A stretch of 64,000 bases of DNA from Allostella sp. ATCC 35155 (GTDB taxonomy: Bacteria > Pseudomonadota > Alphaproteobacteria > ATCC43930 > Allostellaceae): the NCBI GenBank assembly GCA_006738865.1, contig AP019701.1, positions 2,290,001-2,354,000 of the forward strand, written 5' to 3'. A program made the position numbers and the translations under genes. Within the stretch, counting starts at the first letter, position 1; every line of letters begins with the position of its first letter. The notes beneath the pieces were generated by a model. The model was not told the origin of the DNA, searched no databases, and saw nothing but the letters and a program-made list of their open reading frames with translations. Of this stretch, positions 44,312-56,449 are shown piece by piece.

Positions 44312-45808
44312 CTACAGCATATTGATGATGACGGTCTTCTTGTGCGTGAAGTGCTCGAGCATCGCTTCGAGCGAGGCCTCCTTGCCGAGGCCGGACTGCT
44401 TCACGCCGCCATAGGAGATGTTCGGCTGGACCACGAGGTTCTGGTTGACCTGGACGATGCCGGCCTCCAGGCGGCGCGAGGCATCGAGGGCGGTGCGCAG
44501 GTCGCGCGTCCAGATGGTCGCCGCGAGGCCGTATTCGGAATCGTTGGCCTGTTCCAGCACGTCCTCGTACTCGTCGAAGCGGATGATGCAGGTCACCGGG
44601 CCGAAGATCTCCTCGCGGGCGATCCGGCTGTCGTTGTCGACGCCGGTGAATATCACCGGCTGGACGTAGAGACCGTTCGCCAGCTTCGGATCGGTCGGCA
44701 TGGCGGAGCAGACATTCGCTGTCGCTCCAGCTAGTTCGCTGCCGATCTTGATGTAGGACTTCACCTTCTCGAACTGCTGCGTCGAGATGATCGTGCCGAT
44801 GTCGGTCTTCTCGTCGAGCGGATCGCCCATGACCATCGCATCGACCTTCGCCTTGAGGCGTTCGGCGAAGGTGTCGTGGATGCTGGAATGGACGAAGATG
44901 CGGCTGGCGGCCGTGCAGCTCTGGCCCTGGCGGGTGAAGCGCATGCCGGTGATGGCGCCGGCCACGGCCTTGTCGAGGTCGGCGTCGCCCATGACGATCA
45001 TCGGGCTCTTGCCGCCGAGTTCGAGCGTCACCGGGATCAGCTTGTCGGCCGCGGCGCGGTAGACGATCTTGCCGGTCTCGACCGAACCGGTGAAGGTGAT
45101 CTTGCCGACCTTGGGGTGCGTGACCAGCGGCGCGCCGCACTCGGGACCGAATCCCGACAGGATGTTGAAGACGCCGGGCGGCAGCACCTGGTTCATGATC
45201 TGGCAAGCGCGCAGGACGGCGAGCGGTGCCTCCTCGGCCGACTTCACGACGACGGCGTTCCCGGCGACCATGGCGGGCGCGATCTTCAGCGCCATCAGCA
45301 TCATGGGCACGTTCCACGGGATGATCGCGCCGACGACGCCGATCGGCTCGCGGAGCGTCAGCGACAGCATGTCGGGATTGAAGGGCACGGTCTCGCCCTT
45401 CAGCTCGCCGCCGAGGCCGCCGTAAAAGACGAAGGCGTCGGCCAGGACCGACGCCTCGACGCGGCTTTCGGTGCGCAGCGCCTTGCCGGTCTCCAGCGCG
45501 ATCAGGCGGCCCAACTCCTCGACATGCTCGGTCAGGCGGCGCCCGCATTCGGCGACGAGGCGCCCGCGTTCGCGCGCGGGCAGGCGGGCCCAGCTCTTCT
45601 GCGCCTTGACGGCGGCGGCAACGGCGGCATCGACGTCCGCCGCCTCGCCATAGGCGGCGGTGGAGACTTCCTCGCCGGTGGCGGGATTGACCACGGGAAA
45701 GGTGCGGCCGGAGGCGGCCGGGACGAGCGCCCCGTCGATCAGGTTGCGGCCGGCCAGCTCGCGGGCGAGGGCGAACGGGTCGAGCTGGGGCGTGAGTGCG
45801 TTCTGCAT
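44312..45808 (-). CDS. NAD(P)+-dependent aldehyde dehydrogenase
   Basis: 498 residues. Catalytic Cys in TRQGQSCTAASRIFVH, catalytic Glu in VTLELGGKSPMIVMG, NAD site GKITFTGSVETG and the C-terminal GLGKEASLEAMLEHFTHKKT. It oxidises an aldehyde to the acid. ATG 45808 has a CGAGGA ribosome site; an ATG at 45826 would add six residues. It follows the CoA-transferase by 20 nt. The group of CoA-transferase, aldehyde dehydrogenase and acylase suggests catabolism of an amide- or amine-derived acid, a weak inference. Confidence 0.93.
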   Translation of the reverse strand: MQNALTPQLDPFALARELAGRNLIDGALVPAASGRTFPVVNPATGEEVSTAAYGEAADVDAAVAAAVKAQKSWARLPARERGRLVAECGRRLTEHVEELGRLIALETGKALRTESRVEASVLADAFVFYGGLGGELKGETVPFNPDMLSLTLREPIGVVGAIIPWNVPMMLMALKIAPAMVAGNAVVVKSAEEAPLAVLRACQIMNQVLPPGVFNILSGFGPECGAPLVTHPKVGKITFTGSVETGKIVYRAAADKLIPVTLELGGKSPMIVMGDADLDKAVAGAITGMRFTRQGQSCTAASRIFVHSSIHDTFAERLKAKVDAMVMGDPLDEKTDIGTIISTQQFEKVKSYIKIGSELAGATANVCSAMPTDPKLANGLYVQPVIFTGVDNDSRIAREEIFGPVTCIIRFDEYEDVLEQANDSEYGLAATIWTRDLRTALDASRRLEAGIVQVNQNLVVQPNISYGGVKQSGLGKEASLEAMLEHFTHKKTVIINML

Positions 45809-45828
45809 ATGGTCCTCGAAAAGCATTC

Positions 45829-46983
45829 TCAGGCGCGGCCGAGCGCCTTCAGGATGGCGTCCCGGTCCGCGTCGAGCGCGGGGGCCGGGTCGCGGGTCGT
45901 CGGGTCTTCGAATCCCCAGATCTTCACCGGGTTGCCGACGAACGGCATCGATCCCATCACCGGGTCGTCGATGGTCACCAGCATGTTGCGGGCCGCGGCC
46001 TGGGGGAACTCGACGGCCTGCTGGACATTGTTGATCGGCCCGGCCGGCACGCCGGCCGCATCGAGCACCGACGACCAGTGCACGGTGCCGGCCGTCTTCA
46101 ACGTCTCCTCCAGCTGAGCCTTCAGCGCGTCGACGTTCTGGTTCCGCAGGTCGTTGGTGATGTAGCGCAGGTCGTTGGCCAGCTCGGGCCGGCCCAGCGC
46201 GTCGCACAGCTTGCGGTAGAGGGCGTCATTGCCGGCGGCGATGATGATGTAGCCGTCGCCAGTGCTGAAGACCTCGAACGGGGTGATCGAGGGGTGGCGC
46301 GCGCCGAGCGGGCCCGGCGGCTTGCCGGTCACGAAAAAGCGCATGATCGCGTTCTCCAGCAGCGCGAGCTGGCAGTCGAACATGGCGATGTCGACCTTGC
46401 GGCCCTCGCCGGACTGGGCACGGTCGAAGAGCGCCGAGACGACCCCGATGGTCGTGTAGAGGCCGGCGCCGATATCGCCGATCGAAGTGCCGATGCGGGT
46501 CGGCGGGCCGCCCTCGTGGCCGGTGACGCTCATGATGCCGCCCATGCCCTGGACGACCATGTCGTAGGCGGCGCGCTTCGATTCCGGACCGGTGTGGCCG
46601 AAGCCGGACGCGGAGGCGTAGATCAGCTTCGGGTATCGCCGGTGGAGTTCCTCCCAGCCATAGCCGAGCTTCTCCATCGTGCCGGGCCGGAAATTCTCGA
46701 CGACGACGTCGGCGATGCCCAGCAGATCCTCGAAGATCGCACGGTCGCCGTCGTTCTTGAGGTCGAGGGCGATCGATTCCTTGCCGCGGTTGACCGACTG
46801 GAAATAGGCGGACTTGCCCTTCACGAACGGTCCGTAGTGCCGGGCGTCGTCGCCGCGCTCCGGCGGCTCGACCTTGATCACGCGGGCGCCGAGTTCGGCC
46901 ATCAGCATGGTGCAGTAGGGGCCGGCGAGGATGCGCGAAAGATCGACGACGGTGACGCCGCTGAGCGGCCCTGCAGCGGTCAT
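45829..46983 (-). CDS. CaiB/BaiF (type III) CoA-transferase
   Basis: 384 residues. It opens PLSGVTVVDLSRILAGPYCTMLMAELGARVIKVE, cut here as the typical first Rossmann half, and carries the catalytic Asp in SKRAAYDMVVQGMGG. The RGKESIALDLK motif is standard. It transfers CoA between carboxylic acids, activating one for breakdown. A CGAGGAGG ribosome site precedes ATG 46983; an open stretch upstream to 47103 lacks family homology. Confidence 0.93.
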   Translation of the reverse strand: MTAAGPLSGVTVVDLSRILAGPYCTMLMAELGARVIKVEPPERGDDARHYGPFVKGKSAYFQSVNRGKESIALDLKNDGDRAIFEDLLGIADVVVENFRPGTMEKLGYGWEELHRRYPKLIYASASGFGHTGPESKRAAYDMVVQGMGGIMSVTGHEGGPPTRIGTSIGDIGAGLYTTIGVVSALFDRAQSGEGRKVDIAMFDCQLALLENAIMRFFVTGKPPGPLGARHPSITPFEVFSTGDGYIIIAAGNDALYRKLCDALGRPELANDLRYITNDLRNQNVDALKAQLEETLKTAGTVHWSSVLDAAGVPAGPINNVQQAVEFPQAAARNMLVTIDDPVMGSMPFVGNPVKIWGFEDPTTRDPAPALDADRDAILKALGRA

Positions 46984-47026
46984 GCCGCAACCTCCTCGGG
47001 TTCGTTCCATGGGCGGGGAGCCGTTG

Positions 47027-47920
47027 TCATAGCTCGCGCGGTGCCGCGGCGGCAAGGGCGGGTCGGCGGCCTGCCCGGCCCTGGTGCAGTGCGTAGGCGG
47101 CAAGCGCCGCCACGATGAGCCCGCCGCCCGCCAGCGTGCGCTGATCGGGCACCTCGCCGGCGCCGAGCCACGCCCAGACGGGCGCCAGGACCGTCTCGGT
47201 CAGCGTCAGCAGGCCGGCGCGGGCGGCGGGCAGCAGCGCGATCCCGAGGACGAACAGCGTCAGCCCCAGACCGACCTGGAAGACGCCCATGAAGGCGCAG
47301 ATCGCGATGTCCTTGGCCGAGACGCCGAGCGGATCGCCGACGAACGCCGATCCGACCGCCAGGAACAGCCCGCTCAGCACCACGGCCGGCACCATGTCGG
47401 TCCCGGGGCGCGTGCCGCGCACCACGACGATGTTGATCGCGCCGAAGAACGCGACGCCGAGGCCGAGCAGCCCGCGCCAGCCGCCGGCCAGCAGGTCGAC
47501 CGGCCCGACCATGATGCCGATCCCGGCCATGGTCGCCGTGATCGCCAGCAGGGTCGCCGCCCCGAACCGCTCGCCGAGGACGACCCATGCCAGGAGCGCC
47601 GTCAGCAGCGGCGTCGTGCTCATCAGCACCAGCACGGTCGCGACCGAGGCGTCGGCCAGGGCGACGAAGTAGAAGAGGGATGAGCCGGCAACCGCAATGC
47701 CCGAGGCCGGCCCGCGCCAGCCCATGGCCCGGAACGCGCCCGGCAGGCCGCGGCGGTGCCGCCACAGGACATAGGCCCCGACCGCGACGGCGAGGAAGAC
47801 CGAGCGCCAGAACGCGGCTTCCCAGGGGCCGGCATCCATGAAGCGCACGGCGACGCCGCCCGTGCTCCAGCACGTCGCCGCACCCGCGACGAGGAGGCCG
47901 CCGCGCATCGTTGGGGTCAT
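47027..47920 (-). CDS. EamA/DMT family transporter
   Basis: 297 residues with ten membrane helices in two EamA repeats (GAATCWSTGGVAVRF at the start, and WVVLGERFGAATLLAI ending the first half). EamA proteins export amino acids or metabolites, but individual substrates are not predictable. It sits 43 nt upstream of the CoA-transferase on the same strand. The ribosome site is poor and an ATG five codons downstream is possible. Confidence 0.86.
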   Translation of the reverse strand: MTPTMRGGLLVAGAATCWSTGGVAVRFMDAGPWEAAFWRSVFLAVAVGAYVLWRHRRGLPGAFRAMGWRGPASGIAVAGSSLFYFVALADASVATVLVLMSTTPLLTALLAWVVLGERFGAATLLAITATMAGIGIMVGPVDLLAGGWRGLLGLGVAFFGAINIVVVRGTRPGTDMVPAVVLSGLFLAVGSAFVGDPLGVSAKDIAICAFMGVFQVGLGLTLFVLGIALLPAARAGLLTLTETVLAPVWAWLGAGEVPDQRTLAGGGLIVAALAAYALHQGRAGRRPALAAAAPREL

Positions 47921-48020
47921 GGGAGGTTCCGCTTCCGCGCCGGCGGGGTGGGGAGTGTCGGCGCGGCAGCCGTGATAGCCAAGCTGCGGCAACTAGTCCA
48001 CAGTCAGGCCGATGCGGGTC

Positions 48021-48045
48021 TTATCGAACCGATATCGGGCGATAA
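48021..48045. promoter_or_regulatory. Extended palindrome upstream of the diguanylate cyclase gene
   Basis: TTATCG, two bases, the self-complementary CCGATATCGG, one base, then CGATAA. The outer arms are exact complements and the inner 10 bp is a perfect palindrome. It lies about 120 nt before the cyclase ATG in a 246-nt gap between divergent genes. Part of it (GATAAT, 48041-48046) resembles a -10 box. Likely a protein-binding site; the factor is unknown. Confidence 0.4.
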
Positions 48046-48166
48046 TGTGGGCCGCGCGTGGCCGGCGCACGTTTTTCGACTTGCCGGATGCTCCGGGGCC
48101 GGATACTCGACCGCTCGCCCGCTGCGGCCAGCCCACGAATCCCGCCTTGGAACAGCAAGGATCGAC

Positions 48167-49081
48167 ATGGTCGAGAACAAGCCGACGGTTCTGATCGTCG
48201 ACGACGTGTCGGTGAACCTGGCGCTGATGAGCGCGATTCTCGAGAACGACTGCCGCACCATCTGCTCGGACGACAGCGCGCAGGTGCTGTCGCTCGCCCT
48301 CGAGCATCAGCCGGACCTCATCCTGCTCGATATCATGATGCCGGGCATGAACGGTTTCGAGGTCTGCGAACGGCTGAAGGCGAACCCCAGCACCAGCCGC
48401 ATCCCGGTGATCTTCCTGACCTCCCTGACCGAGGAGGAAGACGAGGAGCGCGGCTTGAGCCTGGGGGCCATCGACTACATCACCAAGCCGTTCAGCGTGC
48501 CGGTGGTTCGCGCGCGCGTGCGTAATCATCTGGAGATGCAGCGCCAGCGCGACATCCTGGAGCGGCTGTCGAGCATCGACGGCCTGACCGGGATCTCGAA
48601 CCGGCGTGCCTTCGACCAGGCGCTGGAGCGCGAGTGGCTGCGGGCCCTGCGCCACGAATCGCCGCTGTCCCTGCTGCTCATCGACGTCGACCTGTTCAAG
48701 CAATTCAACGACGGCTACGGCCATATCGCCGGCGACGACTGCCTGAAGCTGATCGCGCGCACGGTCGCCGATCAGGCCGGACGGACGGCCGATCTCGTCG
48801 CGCGCTACGGCGGAGAGGAGTTCGCCTGCATCCTGCCGGACACCTGCCGCGGCGGGGCCATCCGGGTCGCCGAGAAGATCCGGCAGGCGGTGGCCGCCCT
48901 GCACATCCCGCACGCGTTCTCGAGCGTGGCGAACGAGGTGACGGTGTCGATCGGCGGCGCCACGACGCACCCGTCCAAGCGCATCGACCTGGCGGAGATG
49001 GTGCAGCGCGCCGACGCCCAGCTCTACGAAAGCAAGAATTCGGGACGGAACCGCATTTCCTACGCGCGGGACGATCGCTAG
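48167..49081 (+). CDS. PleD-like response regulator with GGDEF diguanylate cyclase domain
   Basis: 304 residues. An N-terminal receiver domain (LIVDDVSVNLALM, phospho-Asp in LILLDIMMPGMNGFEV, Lys in DYITKPFSV) is joined to a GGDEF domain with an intact active site GGEEF (ARYGGEEFACIL) and an RTAD inhibitory I-site five residues before it. It should make c-di-GMP when phosphorylated and be product-inhibited. It has a single receiver domain, unlike PleD, which has two. No partner kinase adjoins it; the hybrid kinase at 39-41 kb is not linked. Confidence 0.94.
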   Translation: MVENKPTVLIVDDVSVNLALMSAILENDCRTICSDDSAQVLSLALEHQPDLILLDIMMPGMNGFEVCERLKANPSTSRIPVIFLTSLTEEEDEERGLSLGAIDYITKPFSVPVVRARVRNHLEMQRQRDILERLSSIDGLTGISNRRAFDQALEREWLRALRHESPLSLLLIDVDLFKQFNDGYGHIAGDDCLKLIARTVADQAGRTADLVARYGGEEFACILPDTCRGGAIRVAEKIRQAVAALHIPHAFSSVANEVTVSIGGATTHPSKRIDLAEMVQRADAQLYESKNSGRNRISYARDDR

Positions 49082-49126
49082 CCTGGAGCAGTCCATTTTC
49101 CCGCCCCGACCGGAGTTGCTGCGGTG

Positions 49127-49975
49127 ATGCCCGAAACCCGATACCTGTCCTGCCTCGGCGCCAAGGGATTCCACCGGATCGCCTATCATGTCTGGCCCGG
49201 CCCGACCGACCGGCCGCCGGTGGTCTGCGTCCACGGGCTGACGCGCAACGGGCGCGACTTCGACCGGCTGGCCGAGGCCCTGTCGGCGAGGCGGACGGTC
49301 GTCTGCCCCGATGTCGTCGGCCGCGGCGACAGCGACCGCCTGGCCGATCCGGCCGAGTACGGCTATCCGCGCTACATGGCGGACGCCGCAGCCCTGGTTG
49401 CCCGCCTCGGCATCGAGCAGGTGGACTGGGTCGGCACTTCGATGGGCGGTTTCCTCGGCATGCTGCTGGCGGCGATGCCCGGCAATCCGATCCGGCGCAT
49501 GGTCCTGAACGATGTCGGTCCCGTCATCCCGAAGGCGGCGCTGGAGCAGATCGGCACCTATGTCGGGCAGGATCCGCGCTTCGCCGATCTCGCCGAGGCC
49601 GAGGCCTATCAGCGGCGGGTCGCGGCCGGCTTCGGGCGGCTGCCGGACGAGGGCTGGGCGCACATGGCGCGCCACATGACCCGGGCGGATCCCGATGGCG
49701 GCTTCCGGCTGGCCTACGATCCCGGCATCGCCCATCCGTTCCGCACGCAGCCGATCCGCGATGTCGATATCTGGCCGGTCTATGACCGGGTCCGCGCCCC
49801 CAGCCTGGTGCTGCGCGGCGCCGAATCCGGGCTGCTGCTCGCGGATACCGCACAGGAGATGACGGTGCGCGGCCCGCGAGCCGAACTGGCGACGATCGCG
49901 GACTGCGCCCACGCCCCGGCGCTGATGACGGCGGATCAGATCGCGCTGGTGGCGGAGTTCCTCGACCGCGGCTGA
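49127..49975 (+). CDS. Alpha/beta-fold hydrolase
   Basis: 282 residues. The oxyanion motif is VVCVHGLTRNGRDF, the nucleophile elbow GTSMGGFLG gives the Ser, the acid is probably in the APSLVLRGAESGLLLAD region and the His in IADCAHAPAL. The fold suits esters, lactones or C-C bonds; the substrate is unknown. A CGGAG ribosome site lies 11 nt before ATG 49127 and 8 nt before GTG 49124, so either may serve. The last 40 nt overlap the 3' end of the convergent EamA gene. Confidence 0.85.
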   Translation: MPETRYLSCLGAKGFHRIAYHVWPGPTDRPPVVCVHGLTRNGRDFDRLAEALSARRTVVCPDVVGRGDSDRLADPAEYGYPRYMADAAALVARLGIEQVDWVGTSMGGFLGMLLAAMPGNPIRRMVLNDVGPVIPKAALEQIGTYVGQDPRFADLAEAEAYQRRVAAGFGRLPDEGWAHMARHMTRADPDGGFRLAYDPGIAHPFRTQPIRDVDIWPVYDRVRAPSLVLRGAESGLLLADTAQEMTVRGPRAELATIADCAHAPALMTADQIALVAEFLDRG

Positions 49976-50841
49976 CGGGGCTCGGTCAGGGCGATCCGCA
50001 AGCCGGCGAGGACTGCGCCGAGGCCGGCCAGCGGCAGCCAGCCCAGCGGCTCGCCGAGCAGGCCGGCACCCAGGAACGTGGCGGTCACGGGGCCGAGCCC
50101 GAGGAACATGGTGACGCGCGTCGGCGAGGTGCGGCGCAACGCCCACAGCCACAGGAAGTATCCGGCCCCGCTGCCGGTGCCGATGAAGAGGATGGCGCCC
50201 CATGCGCCGGCCTCGATCCTGCCGAGGGTGGCGAACGGCGCCTCCCACAGCGCCGGGACGGCGAGAAAGAGGACGGAGGCCAGCATCGCCAGCGCGCCGA
50301 CCGACAGGGGCGAGTAGCGCGCGACGTAGGGCCGGTAGAGGATGGTGCACACGGCCCCGCAGAGTGCGGCCAGCAGGATGATCGCTTCTCCGATGCCGGC
50401 CCTGAACTTCGCAAGGTCGAGCCCGTCGGCCATGGCGAGGCCGACACCGAGGATGGTCAGGACGACGCCCGCGGCCTTGCGGCTGTCGAGCCGCTCGCGG
50501 CCGATGGCGGCAGCGACGAGCATGGTCAGCAGGGGGAAGGTCGCGAAGACCAGGGCGGCCCGGCCGGCCGGCACCGTCTGCAGGCCGACATTGAGCAGCG
50601 CGATCAGGACCCCGAACTGGACGATCCCGAGCCCCGCGATCGGCAGCAGGTCGCGCGGCGCACAGCGCAGGCCGGTGCCGGTGGCGACGAGCGCCGGCAC
50701 GAGGCAGAGGAAGCCGATCGCGTAGCGCAGGAAGGCCAGCGAGGCGGGTCCGACATCGGCCCCGATCCAGCGCGTGGCGACCATCGCGGCACCGACCTGG
50801 ATCCCGGTGAAGGCCGCCGCCGCGATCGCCGCCGCCGGCAT
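49936..50841 (-). CDS. EamA/DMT family transporter
   Basis: About 301 residues with ten membrane helices and the two-repeat EamA layout (first helix AFTGIQVGAAMVATRW, late block GYFLWLWALRRTSPTRVTMF with the usual second-repeat pattern). Substrate unknown. ATG 50841 is used; a GTG at 50859 overlapping the upstream stop (TAGTG) would add six residues. It follows the MarR-GNAT gene directly, so it is probably under the same control; an exporter under a MarR-type regulator is a common arrangement. Confidence 0.85.
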   Translation of the reverse strand: MPAAAIAAAAFTGIQVGAAMVATRWIGADVGPASLAFLRYAIGFLCLVPALVATGTGLRCAPRDLLPIAGLGIVQFGVLIALLNVGLQTVPAGRAALVFATFPLLTMLVAAAIGRERLDSRKAAGVVLTILGVGLAMADGLDLAKFRAGIGEAIILLAALCGAVCTILYRPYVARYSPLSVGALAMLASVLFLAVPALWEAPFATLGRIEAGAWGAILFIGTGSGAGYFLWLWALRRTSPTRVTMFLGLGPVTATFLGAGLLGEPLGWLPLAGLGAVLAGLRIALTEPRQPRSRNSATSAI

Positions 50842-50858
50842 CGGCCCGGCGGGCGGCA

Positions 50859-51791
50859 CTACAGGTCGATCGACCAAGTCTCGGCGACCAGATCCTGGCC
50901 GTAGCTGCGCTCCGGCTGCTGGTCGACGAGCCGGAAGCCGGCCTTCTCGTAGATGCCGCGGGCAGCGGTGAGGCAACTGTAGGTCGAGAGCGTCATCTGC
51001 CGGTAGTCGGCGGTGCGGCGGGCGAAGGCGAGGCATTCCTCGACGAGGCGGCGCCCGACGCCCAGCCCGCGGGCTTTGGGGTCGACGATGAGGATGCGGA
51101 GTTGCGCCAGCCCTGGCGCCTTGGCGACCACCGCGACCGAACCGATGCGCCGACCGTCCTTCTCGGCGACCCAGCAGGCGTCGGTCGCGGGATCGAAGCG
51201 CGCGACGATCTCCGCCGCGATGCCGGCGACCACGCCCTCGAAGCGGCCGTCCCAGCCGAACTCGGCAGCGTAGAGTTCGCCATGCCGTTGCACGATCCAG
51301 CCGAAGTCGCCGATGCGATGCGAGCGCAGCAGCCAGCCTGACGTCTGCTCCGAGGGCGGCGCCAGCAACGCGCGGATCGTCCGCATCGCCGCGAGAAGGT
51401 TCTGCTGGGCGTCCGGCGGCAGTTCCGTCAGCAGGGCGGCGATATCATGGCTCGATGCCTCCTCGAGCGGGTCGAAGACGGCGATCCCCTCGTCGGTGAG
51501 GCGCAGCCGATGGCGGCGCGCGTCGGCCGGTTCCGGCTCGCGGCGGATCCAGCCCTTCTTCTCGAAGCGGGCGAGCAGGCGGCTGAGATGCCCGGCATCC
51601 AGGCCGAGATCGCGGGCGAGGGCCGCGGCGGCCGGGCCGTCCCGGTGGCGCAGCTCGTAGAGCAGGCGCACCTCGGTGAGCGAGAAGGGGCTGCGGAGGT
51701 AGCCCTTGTCGAGGACGCCGATCGCCTTGGTGTAGAAGCGGTTGAAGGCCCGGACTTCCTCCGTCCGCGCCTGAAGCTCGGGATCCCGCAT
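50859..51791 (-). CDS. Bifunctional MarR-type regulator / GNAT acetyltransferase
   Basis: 310 residues. N-terminal MarR winged helix (FSLTEVRLLYELRHRDGPAA, DAGHLSRLLARFEKKGWI) to about residue 145, then a GNAT domain with the acetyl-CoA loop (LRILIVDPKARGLGVGRRLV, that is the Q/R-x-x-G-x-G/A type motif) and a final YEKAGFRLV. Such fusions are well known in proteobacteria; the acetylated target is unknown. The gene heads a unit with an EamA exporter. A strong inverted repeat lies in its promoter. Confidence 0.93.
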   Translation of the reverse strand: MRDPELQARTEEVRAFNRFYTKAIGVLDKGYLRSPFSLTEVRLLYELRHRDGPAAAALARDLGLDAGHLSRLLARFEKKGWIRREPEPADARRHRLRLTDEGIAVFDPLEEASSHDIAALLTELPPDAQQNLLAAMRTIRALLAPPSEQTSGWLLRSHRIGDFGWIVQRHGELYAAEFGWDGRFEGVVAGIAAEIVARFDPATDACWVAEKDGRRIGSVAVVAKAPGLAQLRILIVDPKARGLGVGRRLVEECLAFARRTADYRQMTLSTYSCLTAARGIYEKAGFRLVDQQPERSYGQDLVAETWSIDL

Positions 51792-51820
51792 TGCCTTCCG
51801 CTCCCACCGATGAGGCGGTC

Positions 51821-51848
51821 ACGATAGCTCGGTAATTGTCGTTGGCAA
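51821..51848 (-). promoter_or_regulatory. Candidate promoter of the marR-GNAT gene
   Basis: Minus-strand TTGCCA (51843-51848), a 16-nt spacer, TATCGT (51821-51826). The -35 box lies inside the inverted repeat next to it, suggesting repression by steric block. Transcription would start some 25 nt before the ATG. Confidence 0.45.
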
Positions 51849-51869
51849 CCAAATCGTTGCTAACGGCAA

Positions 51870-51871
<2 letters not shown>
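51834..51871. promoter_or_regulatory. Candidate MarR operator (16-bp inverted repeat)
   Basis: Left arm AATTGTCGTTGGCAAC (51834-51849) and the complement of the right arm (51856-51871), AATTGCCGTTAGCAAC, differ at two positions around a 6-nt centre. It is AT-rich in a GC-rich genome, covers the -35 box and runs into the hemB stop codon. Symmetry and length fit a MarR dimer site. Confidence 0.6.
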
Positions 51872-54141
<2,270 letters not shown>

Positions 54142-54183
54142 CCAGCATGGCCCGGCCGCGCGCCGGGCAGGGAGCAGAACGAC

Positions 54184-55071
54184 ATGGCCAGGATTGCCTT
54201 CATCGGCGTCGGCAACATGGGCGGCCCGATGGCCGCCAATCTCGTCAAGGCGCAGCACCAGGTCCGCGCGTTCGACCTGTCGGCGGAGAATCTCGATCGC
54301 GCCGAGGCCGCCGGGGCCGAGCGGGCGGCCTCCCTGGCCGACGCGGTGCGCGACGTCGATGCCGTCGTCACCATGCTGCCGGCGGGCCCCGAGGTCCGCG
54401 CGGTCTATCTCGGCGAGGGCGGGATCGTCGGCTTGGTCGCGCCGGGCACCCTGCTGATCGACGCCTCGACGATCGACGTCGACGCGGCGCGCGCGGTGGC
54501 GGCCGGCGCCGCCGCGGCCGGCTTCGAGATGATCGACGCGCCCGTGTCGGGCGGGGTCGGCGGGGCGAGCGCCGGCACGCTCACCTTCATGGTCGGGGGC
54601 AGCGAGGCCGCCTTCGCGCGGGCCGAGCCGATCCTGCAGCACATGGGCAAGACCATCGTCCATACCGGGGCGTCCGGGGCAGGGCAGGCGGCGAAGATCT
54701 GCAACAACATGATCCTCGGCATCTCGATGATCGCGGTCAGCGAGGGCTTCAACCTCGCCGAGAAACTCGGCCTCGATCCGCAGAAGCTCTTCGACGTCGC
54801 CAGCCGGTCCTCGGGCCAGTGCTGGTCGATGACGACCTACTGCCCGGTGCCGGGGCCGGTGCCGGCCTCGCCCGCCAACCGCGACTACCAGGCGGGATTC
54901 ACCGCGGCGATGATGGCCAAGGACATGCGCCTGGCGCAGCAGGCGGCGCAGACGTCGGGCGCCGTCACGCCGCTCGGCGCGGCGGCGGCACAGCTCTACG
55001 GGTTGATGAATGCCGTCGGCCGCGGCGGCCAGGACTTCTCCGGCATCATCCGGGTGCTGGCCGGGAAGTAG
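54184..55071 (+). CDS. mmsB: 3-hydroxyisobutyrate dehydrogenase
   Basis: 295 residues. NAD fold IAFIGVGNMGGPMAANLVKA, substrate motif DAPVSGGVGGASAGTLTFM and catalytic Lys in GQAAKICNNMILGISMIAV. It oxidises 3-hydroxyisobutyrate to methylmalonate semialdehyde. A GGGAG ribosome site lies before the ATG. The 42-nt gap to the hydrolase holds a small GCCCGG/CCGGGC hairpin (54150-54168). It ends in a very long hairpin shared with convergent gcdH. Confidence 0.95.
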   Translation: MARIAFIGVGNMGGPMAANLVKAQHQVRAFDLSAENLDRAEAAGAERAASLADAVRDVDAVVTMLPAGPEVRAVYLGEGGIVGLVAPGTLLIDASTIDVDAARAVAAGAAAAGFEMIDAPVSGGVGGASAGTLTFMVGGSEAAFARAEPILQHMGKTIVHTGASGAGQAAKICNNMILGISMIAVSEGFNLAEKLGLDPQKLFDVASRSSGQCWSMTTYCPVPGPVPASPANRDYQAGFTAAMMAKDMRLAQQAAQTSGAVTPLGAAAAQLYGLMNAVGRGGQDFSGIIRVLAGK

Positions 55072-55126
55072 CGAACGGACGGGTCGGGTGACGTGGCATC
55101 GATGCCGCGTCACCCGACCCTTGCCG

Positions 55127-55135
<9 letters not shown>
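55071..55135. terminator. Very long bidirectional hairpin spanning both stop codons
   Basis: The core 55081-55120 is a near-perfect 40-nt palindrome: two 20-nt arms, one non-Watson-Crick position (a G-T pair as RNA), centre GGCATCGATGCC. Outer arms GCGAAC (55071-55076) and GTTCGC (55130-55135) plus GAC/GTC extend it, with a short bulge. It covers the last base of the mmsB stop and the gcdH stop at 55127-55129, so it likely ends both converging transcripts. Confidence 0.65.
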
Positions 55136-56347
<1,212 letters not shown>

Positions 56348-56382
56348 GGCTTGGGCTCCGGATAGGGCTAGATTGGCGATCT

Positions 56383-56410
56383 TATATAGAGCGGCAGCGG
56401 CGGCTGGAAG
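56383..56410 (-). promoter_or_regulatory. Candidate gcdH promoter
   Basis: Minus-strand TATATA (56383-56388) with CTTCCA (56405-56410) 16 nt upstream. The TATATAAG run stands out from the GC-rich surroundings; transcription would start about 30 nt before the ATG. Confidence 0.4.
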
Positions 56411-56449
56411 TGCGGCACCGCGGCACGACCTCGAGGGAGCGGCAGAGCG

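Noticed and set aside
54150-54168. GCCCGG/CCGGGC hairpin between the hydrolase and mmsB
   Set aside because: Six base pairs in a GC-rich gap is expected by chance; no T-run; not listed separately.
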